Assembly: GCA_951804985.1 (NCBI GenBank)
Contig: OX638134.1
Coordinates: forward strand, 76,425,679-76,489,678
Origin: Dryomyza anilis
Taxonomy: Eukaryota; Arthropoda; Insecta; Diptera; Dryomyzidae
Direction: 5' to 3'
Length of the DNA: 64,000 bases
The notes beneath the pieces were generated by a model that was given only the letters and a program-made list of their open reading frames with translations, did not search any database and was not told where the DNA came from. This document shows positions 58,501-64,000 of this stretch, in pieces (position 1 is the first letter of the stretch; each line of letters starts with the position of its first letter). Both the position numbers and the translations under genes were made by a program.

Positions 58501-59621
58501 TAAAAACTATACAGAAAAAGAACAAAACTAAATTGAAATTGTGACTAAATGAAAATGGCGGTAGGTGCTGTGTGTTGGGTACGTTGGTTGGATAATGGAA
58601 GACATTACTCAAAGAAAAAAAACTGCATAAAATATATATTATATATTGTAATAAAACCCATATAAAATTCAAAAAATATAGAGATAAATATAAGCAAGTC
58701 AAAAAAACTATAAAAATTAAATAATATAGCATCGTTGTAGAAGTAAAACGTATTAAAACAATTTTGAAAAATATGCTGTGTACAAAGTAATATTTTGATT
58801 AACTGATTTAATAGATGAGGAAAATGATAATTTTAATTAAAGTAGTATAAAATACAGTTATTTTTAAAAAAGAACTAAATGTTTAAATAAAAAAATGACT
58901 AAACTTTGTAAAAAGGATAAATGCAATTTTACTGCTACAACGGGCATTATAAAATATAATTGATAAATAAATAAATTATAAAAATATGCTGCTTTTAATT
59001 ATAAATAGTTTTTCCAAAAACAACAACCAAAAAAATACACACGGACAGCATAGCTGGACAATAACAAGAACAAAAAAAACATACCTGATAACTGCGTATG
59101 ATCGCCTGCACGGCCAGATGATCGTCAATGGTCTTGGAGTCGGGCTGATCAGCGGCGGCACCAGCGCCGCACATGTTCGCCAACGGCATGCTGTTGCGCT
59201 GCACGGGCGCTAGATTCGGGGGGCTAGCATAGGAGTTGCTGCGGAAATAGGCATCCCAGGACTATAAAAAATCAAAATTTATAAATCAAATCTCAAATTT
59301 TTTAATATATTTTTTGCACTTACTGTATGCACAGAGGCTGGATCGCGACACCATGAATTGTACATCTCTTCGACGTAGGTTGCGGTGGTGCCATTGGCAA
59401 AGGGCTCCGCTGCTGCTGAGCTGCTATGGGTACGCATAGCGGCAGCTGCTGCAGCGTTCTTAATAATCTGCAAATGGTTAATGCCAATTAAATTTGTGTT
59501 TTACACGTTTTTATTAATATTTTATTACCTTCTGATTGCTGCCCTTCACCAGCCATTTTGCGAAATTTTGATGCGCCATTGGCGATATCGCCAAATTGAA
59601 GGCTGTGCTTGCTCTATGCAT
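37482..59621 (-). CDS. Ogdh: 2-oxoglutarate dehydrogenase E1, mitochondrial (whole gene, coding span)
   Basis: Thiamine-diphosphate E1 subunit of the matrix 2-oxoglutarate dehydrogenase complex of the TCA cycle; it decarboxylates 2-oxoglutarate and passes the succinyl group to the E2 lipoyl domain. Coding exons, all with GT/AG ends and matching phases: 59529-59621, 59324-59467, 59085-59261, then 54771-54900 or 53800-53902. Then come 50117-50195, 49878-50054, 49570-49804, 47945-48813, 46866-47760, 45776-45930, optional 42523-42807 and 37482-37581. Lengths sum to 1,017 or 1,008 residues without the cassette and 1,112 or 1,103 with it; about 1,000 is usual for the family. Hallmarks: [25 protein letters not shown] with NNQIGFTT ~32 residues on (ThDP motif), [36 protein letters not shown]. 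Isoform use cannot be judged from DNA. Confidence 0.97.
37582..42522 (-). other. Last Ogdh intron, holding the 16-bp satellite
   Basis: About 4.9 kb of intron between the cassette exon and the terminal exon. It holds a CG/GT-rich patch (37,795-37,815), the 16-bp array at 38.55-41.25 kb, and AT-rich filler. No nested gene was recognised on either strand. Confidence 0.8.
38550..41250. repeat. 16-bp AT satellite with ~303-305-bp higher-order repeats
   Basis: Tandem TTCATATTTAAATATT units at a 16-bp period, regular to about 40,340 and again patchily to about 41,250. Marker variants show higher-order copies. TTTCAATATTTCATATATC recurs at about 38,799 and 39,102 (303 bp). A TACATCAATATTAGAAAATT cassette recurs at about 39,551, 39,856 and 40,209 (305 and 353 bp). 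No coding potential. Confidence 0.95.
42523..42807 (-). CDS. Ogdh: Ogdh symmetric cassette exon (95 codons, Ser/Thr-rich)
   Basis: Acceptor TTGTTCCAG|C and a consensus donor TTAG|GTGAGG bound 285 bp with phase 2 on both sides, so inclusion or skipping keeps the Ogdh frame. The text runs LSDEQSSSS, a Thr/Ser tract, [36 protein letters not shown] and ends [10 protein letters not shown]. Skipping joins CRDIG to YVGRACG directly, which is the usual family text, so the exon is an insertion into a conserved stretch. Its first half is probably disordered. I infer use in this gene from phase, strand, splice sites and position; it could in principle belong to another nested transcript. Confidence 0.78.
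42808..45775 (-). other. Ogdh intron with degenerate ~20-bp repeat
   Basis: Between exon 10 and the cassette exon. From 43,070 to 44,760 it is a loose array of AATTTAAAGTGTAGTTG-type words with variants (TAAAGTCTTGTCGTATTTAA, TAAAGCGTAGTTGAATT). The unit is different from the arrays in the neighbouring introns. No gene seen. Confidence 0.85.
45695..45714. repeat. Alternating CG/CA tract
   Basis: About 20 bases of alternating pyrimidine-purine (CA then CGCGCG...CACA) inside the Ogdh intron, roughly 60 bp past the exon 10 donor. Such a tract can adopt Z-DNA, and it is striking in this AT-rich setting. Confidence 0.85.
45776..45930 (-). CDS. Ogdh: Ogdh exon 10
   Basis: 155 bp, phase 0 in and phase 2 out. 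It encodes [32 protein letters not shown] and [13 protein letters not shown]. The acceptor is preceded by a T run; the donor is TTGG|GTAAGC. Its phase-2 end fits either the cassette exon or the terminal exon. Confidence 0.95.
45931..46865 (-). other. Ogdh intron with AAGTACTT-type repeat
   Basis: From about 46,090 to 46,780 the intron is dense in AAGTACTTTTAAGTAC and ATTTAAGTACATTTAAGTAC-like words. These are near-palindromic and irregularly spaced. Confidence 0.85.
46866..47760 (-). CDS. Ogdh: Ogdh exon 9: transketolase-like pyrimidine-binding domain
   Basis: 895 bp, phase 2 in and phase 0 out; acceptor ATCTCTCAG|A, donor GAGCAG|GTGAGG. It carries [62 protein letters not shown] and the [11 protein letters not shown] segment. 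All family-conserved blocks are intact. Confidence 0.97.
47945..48813 (-). CDS. Ogdh: Ogdh exon 8: thiamine-diphosphate-binding domain
   Basis: 869 bp, phase 0 in and phase 2 out. It starts [12 protein letters not shown] and contains [30 protein letters not shown] at about residue 412 is followed ~32 residues later by NNQIGFTT, the GD...NN thiamine-diphosphate/Mg motif. [17 protein letters not shown] comes after that. The donor is CACAA|GTAAGT. Confidence 0.97.
48814..49569 (-). other. Ogdh intron with GAATTTATGAAT-type repeat
   Basis: From about 48,890 to 49,540 the intron consists largely of degenerate GATGAATTTATGAATTGT-like words. The same word family fills the intron at 50.75-53.4 kb. 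Confidence 0.85.
49570..49804 (-). CDS. Ogdh: Ogdh exon 7
   Basis: 235 bp, phase 2 in and phase 0 out. It encodes [19 protein letters not shown] (start of the ThDP domain) and [15 protein letters not shown], a substrate/ThDP-site motif of the family. Donor GATGAT|GTAAAT, acceptor TTTATAG|C. Confidence 0.94.
49878..50054 (-). CDS. Ogdh: Ogdh exon 6
   Basis: 177 bp, phase 2 at both ends. It encodes [31 protein letters not shown] and the [12 protein letters not shown] segment preceding the catalytic core. Acceptor ATTTTAG|A, donor ACAGG|GTAGG. Confidence 0.93.
50117..50195 (-). CDS. Ogdh: Ogdh exon 5
   Basis: 79 bp, phase 1 in and phase 2 out. It encodes [25 protein letters not shown], the conserved LPxTTFIGG segment. 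Acceptor AATCAG|GC, donor TTGAG|GTGAG. Confidence 0.92.
50196..53799 (-). other. Ogdh intron with long GAATTTATGAAT-type repeat
   Basis: Between exon 4b and exon 5. From about 50,750 to 53,420 it is filled by degenerate copies of GTCAATGAATTTATGAATC. Longer blocks of ~250 bp, such as TAAATTAATCAGTGATGTAT followed by CGATGAATATATCAAT, repeat at about 52,200, 52,440 and 52,670. No gene seen. Confidence 0.85.
53800..53902 (-). CDS. Ogdh: Ogdh exon 4b (mutually exclusive version)
   Basis: 103 bp, phase 0 in and phase 1 out, with acceptor GTAATAG and a consensus donor TTTG|GTAAGT. It encodes [14 protein letters not shown], then a short Asn/Ser-rich stretch, then ANFSFG. YQ-IRGH-x3-LDPL is the usual family text, so this version is closer to the common form than 4a. 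It is nine residues shorter. It contains no frame-breaking change and is not in the six-frame list of long open frames because of its length. Confidence 0.9.
54771..54900 (-). CDS. Ogdh: Ogdh exon 4a (mutually exclusive version)
   Basis: 130 bp, phase 0 in and phase 1 out. It starts [14 protein letters not shown] and ends RQHFGFMFG. Acceptor ACAACAG at the 5' side, donor TTTG|GTAATA. It covers the same protein segment as 53800-53902, so both together would duplicate RGH..LDP; one or the other must be used. Acidic and charged residues in the middle differ strongly from version 4b. Confidence 0.92.
54901..59084 (-). other. Ogdh intron 3 with degenerate ~100-bp repeat
   Basis: From about 55,640 to 57,400 the intron carries diverged copies of a unit with CAAACTTAAATGAAGCACAAAC, AAAATAGAATCAGATTTGAAA and GAAGGAACGTCG in that order. 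The remaining intron is AT-rich with only chance open frames. Confidence 0.8.
59085..59261 (-). CDS. Ogdh: Ogdh exon 3
   Basis: Acceptor TTTATAG, donor CAG|GTATG, 177 bp, phase 0 at both ends. It encodes [11 protein letters not shown] followed by a variable linker and then [14 protein letters not shown]. The exon stops exactly before the RGH segment, which is supplied by either version of exon 4. Confidence 0.93.
59324..59467 (-). CDS. Ogdh: Ogdh exon 2
   Basis: Acceptor TTTGCAG, donor ACA|GTAAGT, 144 bp, phase 0 at both ends. It encodes an Ala/Ser-rich linker and then the start of the conserved N-terminal region, with [18 protein letters not shown], the E1 segment that contacts the E2/E3 core in the family. 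Confidence 0.92.
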
Positions 59622-59637
59622 TTTTTTTGAATTTTAA
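59529..59637 (-). CDS. Ogdh: Ogdh exon 1 (first coding): start codon and transit peptide
   Basis: An acceptor ending ATTACAG lies before 59637, so a non-coding 5' exon must exist upstream. Sixteen bases of 5' UTR precede the ATG at 59619-59621. The 31 encoded residues contain Arg, Lys and His but no Asp or Glu, as expected for a mitochondrial targeting sequence. The donor is AAG|GTAATA at 59529 and the exon ends in phase 0. Confidence 0.9.
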
Positions 59638-59899
59638 CTGTAATAAAAAAAAAATATAATAATTAGTCAATGAATAGTACTAGTTAATTGCCGCTTAATT
59701 GCACAACAAGCTAAACAATGTTTTTGTTTAAGAGTTGAATTTAATTTAATTTATTTTAAAGTGACTGCAAAACAACTGCTTGCACTGCTGTGTCTGTCGA
59801 AAGTAGTGTGTGACGTGAAACCGCATAACGTTTAACTTATAAAATCAGGTAGTCGTTTTTAAATTTCGGTTTTTATTTGTTGAAGACTTAGGATTTTTT

Positions 59900-61290
59900 T
59901 CTCAATTTATTGCTTCTGAAATATTTTCTAAATTCAATTTCAACATTTCTTATTACAGGTAAAATCTGGTATCCAAATAAGAAATTAGTTTCTTTATTTA
60001 TTGAACTATTGTCTTTCTAATTACAGAAACAATCTGGTATCCAAATAAGAAATTAGTTTCTTAATTTATTGAACGATTTGCTGACTTCTTAACTATTCTG
60101 AAATATTTTCTAAATTCAATTTAAACATTTCTTATTACAGGTAAAATCTGGTATCCAAATAAGAAATTAGTTTCTTTATTTATTGAACTATTGTCTTTCT
60201 AATTACAGAAACAATCCGGTATCCAAATAAGAAATTAGTTTCTTAATTTATAAAACGATTTGGTGAAATCTTAACTATTCTGAAATATTTTCTAAATTCA
60301 ATTTCAACATTATTTATTAAAGGAAAAATCTGTTATCTAAATAAGAAATTAGTTTCTTAATCTATTGTACGATTTCGTGAATTGTTAACTTAAGCGTAAT
60401 ATATTCTAAATTCAATACAAGAATTTCTAATTAGAAAAATAATCTGGTATCCATATAAGAAATTAGTTTCTTTATTTATTGACAAATTTGCTGACTTCTT
60501 AACTATTTTGAAATATTTTCTAAATTTAATTTCAACATTTTTTATTAAGGGAAAAATCTGGTATCCAAATAAGAAATTAGTTTCTTAATTTATTGAACGA
60601 TTGCCTTAAATTGTTAACTTATGCGAAATATATTCTAAATTCAATACAAAAATTTCTAATTACAGAAACAATCTGGTATCCAAATAAGAAATTAGTTTCT
60701 TTATTTATTGACGAATTTGCTGACTTTTTAACTATTCTGAAATATTTTCTAAATTCAATTTCAACATTTCTTATTAAAGGTAAAATCTGGTATCCAAATA
60801 AGAAATTAGTTTCTTAATTTATTGAACGATTTCGTAAATTGTCAACTTATGTGAAATATATTCTAAATTCAATACAAAAATTTCTAGTTGGAGAAACAAT
60901 CTGGTATCCAAATAAGAAATTAGTTTCTTAATTTATTGAACGATTTGCTGACTTCTTAACTATTCTGAAATATTTTCTAAATTCAATTAGAAATTAGTTT
61001 CTTATAATTAAAGGTAATTAAAGGTAATTAGAGGTAAAATCTGGTATCCAAATAAGAAATTAGTTTTTTAATGTATTGTACGATATGTTGAATTGTTAAC
61101 TATTACGAAATATATTCTAAATTCAATACTAAAATTTCTTATTAGAGAAACAAATCTGGTATCCAAATAAGAAATTAGTTTCTTAATTGAAATTATTAAA
61201 TATTCTTAAATATTTTCTAAATTAAATGCAAAAATGTCTTATTAGAGAACATATCTAGTGTTCAAATAAGAAATTATTTTCTTAATTATA
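59900..61290. repeat. 114-bp tandem array upstream of Ogdh exon 1
   Basis: The phrase CTGGTATCCAAATAAGAAAT recurs at 59,966, 60,034, 60,148, 60,216, 60,330, 60,444, 60,558, 60,673, 60,787, 60,901, 61,041 and 61,156. Spacing is mainly 114-115 bp, with two 68-bp short units that make a 182-bp pair near the left end. Some units carry TTCTAATTACAG, which resembles a splice acceptor if read on the plus strand; the gene is on the minus strand. Confidence 0.95.
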
Positions 61291-61309
61291 TAGAACTATT
61301 TCATACACA

Positions 61310-61848
61310 TAAAACTCATTTTCCGTTTGTTTGTTGCGCTATGCAAACGTACACCTGTGAACGGATTTTCTTAAAATTTGGAATAAGACCAAGGAGAAGG
61401 TCACTACATAGTGTTCGTTGACCACACCCACTTTTACGCCAATTTTTATTTTTGGTGTATAATTTAGATTCATAGCAAAACCACTGATTGTATTTTTCTG
61501 ACAATTTACATTACTACTACTTTAAAGTCCATGGAGTATCCTAAACTATATATACACTAGATTGGGCAACGGGGAGTGACCCCTCCCATATAACCCAAAA
61601 AATCAGAACGCTATATCTCAGCCCTAATGATATCGATTTCAACTGAAATTTGAAATTGGATGTTACTCATCTTACTTAATCAACACACAAAAATTCACCA
61701 CACCTAAACTCACTACACCTAATCTCACCACACTAAAACTCAACACACTAAAACTCACCACACTAAAACTTCTACTGGAAAAAGACTACGGGGAAGAATT
61801 GTACGAAAAGAATTTTACGGGCACGAGTCGTGCACGGGTCCAGCTAGT
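61310..61848 (+). mobile_element. Helitron-like (DINE/HINE-type) non-autonomous element
   Basis: A central microsatellite-like run of CTCACCACACTAAAACT units (about 61,690-61,770) is followed by a terminal GC-rich hairpin, GCACGA-G-TCGTGC (61,821-61,833). The end is CAGCTAG|T at 61,847. A 3' hairpin followed by CTRR and insertion before T is the known hallmark of Helitrons, and a microsatellite core is typical of the short insect forms. The 5' end is not defined; sequence from about 61,310 may or may not belong. No coding capacity. Confidence 0.65.
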
Positions 61849-61849
61849 T

Positions 61850-62990
61850 ATATTCTTAAAATTCAATGAAAAAATTAAAGAAGAAATCTATTTATTACTA
61901 AATATTTTATTCGAACATATATTTTTCTGCAATCTTTAGAACACAACAGAGAAAATTTTGTATTAAATTTAATAGTAACAATAAAAACAAGCAAGCATGT
62001 AATTGTTTTGCAAACTACTAATTGCAATTAACATTAAACTATTTGTAGTCAAGCGGTAAAAATAGAAAATGTAAAAAAAAACACATTGAAAATTGTCAGA
62101 ATGAAATAAAACAATAAAGAGAAGGTGTGTTGTACAAATTCAAATTGAAGAAATAAAAATGTATGATAAATATTGATAAATATTTCAATAAAAAATATAT
62201 AAAACAAAAAGTACAAAGCTCAAATTTTGTGATAAAGTTATCATAGGACTTTGATAACAAAAATTTTGAAGCAGATATAGAATAAGTAGAAATTTACACT
62301 AGTAGGATAAACATTATTATGATCAAAGGGTGGGGTTATGACAAGGCAATAATAAAATGATTCATGGCACTAGCTCTACTTTGACAAATTAGTTTAAACT
62401 ACAAAATACCACTAAAAATAAACTACAAAAGTTAGCCTCGAGAATAAACGTTTTTAATATCACAACAGTTTAAAATACTTGATCAAAACTACAAAATCTA
62501 AAAAGTAAATGGTTCGATTATTGTAAGAAGTAACAAATTTTGAAACCATGACGTCAAATAAATAATCATCTCACGTTAAACACGAGAATGAGTCAAATAA
62601 AACATTTTTAAAGTCTTCTTAATAAAATACTATAAAATAGAAAACTAGAATAGTTAAATTATTGTAACAAAAAAATATATATTTCAAAGTCGTGACGTCA
62701 AATAAATAATCAGTTGATTTTGCAAATACAAAGCAGCTGACAGACAGGACAGCAGAGCACAGCACGACAGAGCTGCTTAAACAAACAAACAAGTTTTGAT
62801 AACGTTTTTCTAGATAAGATAAATATTAAAATAGATAAATGAAGGTCTGTCTATGCAAAACTATTTCAATTAATACAACGCAGAGCAGACACTGCGTCAT
62901 TATATTGTAGATTTTATATAAAAAAACATACAAAAACATTTATTCAATAAACTATAAAATATTTTTTAATAGAGACAAATGCGGCTTAAA
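61850..62990. other. Region upstream of Ogdh, possible 5' exon or promoter area
   Basis: Mostly AT-rich. A GC-richer patch at about 62,730-62,780 (GCAGCTGACAGACAGGACAG and following) carries an E-box CAGCTG. The non-coding first exon of Ogdh must lie upstream of 59,637 on the minus strand, possibly in this area, but I could not pin it. Confidence 0.3.
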
Positions 62991-63113
62991 CTAGTTGAGC
63001 TCTACGCCATTAACTGGGTCACGTGAAGCGCTGAAAAAACACCGTGCATAGTAATAGTCGAATCGCATGAAAACCTTGGCTAACTGGAGACTAGACGGAC
63101 GGGTAGCCACGAG
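62991..63113 (-). CDS. Probable terminal exon of an unrecognised minus-strand gene
   Basis: On the minus strand a T-rich tract runs into TTAACAGGTAG. From 63,113 a 40-codon frame stays open to TAG at 62,991-62,993: LVATRPSSLQLAKVFMRF, then DYYYARCFFSASRDPVNG and VELN. The composition is clearly more balanced than the flanks and the residue mix is protein-like, which suggests a real coding end joined in phase 0 through the TAG acceptor. If the CAG acceptor four bases earlier is used instead, the segment would be non-coding in this frame until the internal ATG. The upstream exons would lie beyond 63.1 kb or outside the window. It could also be a 5' leader exon of Ogdh. Family unknown. Confidence 0.5.
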   Translation of the reverse strand, partial: LVATRPSSLQLAKVFMRFDYYYARCFFSASRDPVNGVELN

Positions 63114-64000
63114 CTACCTGTTAAAAACGTGAAAAAAATTAACATTAATTTGTATTGGCAAAAAAAAAAATTCAAAATTTAGACAATTTTTAAACTGTTG
63201 CTATACAGTAAAATATATAATATATAAAATAGACCAACAACAACAGCAAAAAAAAAGAAATACAATGAGAATTCCCTGGACAAGACTCGAGTGTGTGACG
63301 CATATCATTTACCGTCTCATGATTACTCAATATTTATTCTGAATTAATATAGAAGAGTAGCAGAAAAATAGGAGAAAAAAAAACGGGCGACACGTGATGA
63401 TTACGTTGATGACGCGAAATTTATTGGGATTTTTCTAGTATTCCATATATAAGTCGATTTTTTTTTTTTTTTTTGATCAAGTTGTATTTGTGAGTTGGTT
63501 TTTTTTGTTATCTACATTCACCGATATAAATTTTTTATATAGAAAAGCAGAAGAGAGAGAGAAAAAAAAATTGTTGTTTACCAGCCTTTTTTTGGCGCAT
63601 TAATAGCTGACTTTGACGTAGTAGAGGTTTTTGTATTTTTATTTTTCTATTTTTTTTTTATTGTTCTTAGGTATTTTTAATTTCACTGAATTCTTGTGAA
63701 ATCCATTAAATATTTACGTAAAACTAGAGTGTCAACCAGTTGGCATTGAGAAAATGCGTCGTTTATAGGGTTATTTTTCAGTGCGGTCTGCGATAAGGTT
63801 TTTATTTTATGCACGTTTATTTCAATCGGTGATGATAATATTTATGATTATTTTTTATGCAATATTGTGGGGCTTTTAAATCTATTTTTAAATATTTAAT
63901 TTAATTTGAAATATTTGGAAGATGAAGAATTTTTTGCAAAGATAATCCTTCGCCGAAACAATTCTTCAACAGACAATTCTACCACCAAATAATTATGTAT
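63114..64000. other. AT-rich sequence to the right edge
   Basis: No further exon recognised. Contains T/A runs and scattered GC-richer patches, for example around 63,270-63,330 and 63,360-63,420. Confidence 0.4.

Noticed and set aside
58976..59204. Minus-strand frames of 61-69 codons reading past exon 3
   Set aside because: The one in the Ogdh frame simply continues exon 3 past its donor into the intron; the other is a shadow.

Overview
The window is AT-rich nuclear DNA from an insect, most likely a higher (calyptrate-type) fly. The evidence is a split mitochondrial 2-oxoglutarate dehydrogenase gene with short AT-rich introns and long repeat-filled introns, canonical GT/AG junctions, a tRNA-derived SINE, TA-flanked and foldback MITEs, a Penelope-like remnant, and a Helitron-like element with a microsatellite core. 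The species is inference; nothing here names it.

Layout. 1-2.1 kb is a 158-159-bp satellite that runs off the left edge. At 2.47-2.80 kb on the minus strand lies a probable terminal exon of an unrecognised Ala/Lys/Glu-rich protein. 3.2-9.9 kb holds small mobile elements (a 220-bp TA MITE, a truncated SINE, a dispersed repeat with a perfect 37-bp hairpin) in otherwise featureless AT-rich DNA. 10.25-16.64 kb (+) is a very large uninterrupted coding exon for a ~2,100-residue, mostly disordered protein. It contains a duplicated ~200-residue block, and its folded C-terminus resembles the SH3-like tail of retroelement integrases.

16.6-37.4 kb is intergenic. It has one full-length SINE in each orientation, ~187-bp and ~165-bp tandem repeats, and a 19-bp satellite in two blocks of opposite orientation (24.2-24.8 and 25.6-29.4 kb). 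It also has a 1,043-bp Transib-like foldback element with a 5-bp target duplication and a decayed Penelope-like retroelement.

37.48-59.62 kb on the minus strand is the complete coding part of the 2-oxoglutarate dehydrogenase E1 gene (Ogdh, called Nc73EF in Drosophila). I rebuilt eleven constitutive-position coding exons with matching splice phases. I also found a second, mutually exclusive version of exon 4 and a symmetric 285-bp cassette exon before the last exon. The exon sums give proteins of 1,017 or 1,008 residues without the cassette and 1,112 or 1,103 with it. Several of its introns carry their own degenerate short tandem repeat, different from intron to intron. Upstream are a 114-bp tandem array, a Helitron-like element, and a probable terminal exon of another minus-strand gene at 62.99-63.11 kb.

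The most noteworthy signals are the two alternative splicing points of Ogdh, the large orphan-like protein with the integrase-tail-like domain, and the Transib-like element whose ends carry the heptamer CACAGTG. The inverted 19-bp satellite pair also deserves a look. No gene cluster with an obvious shared function is present.
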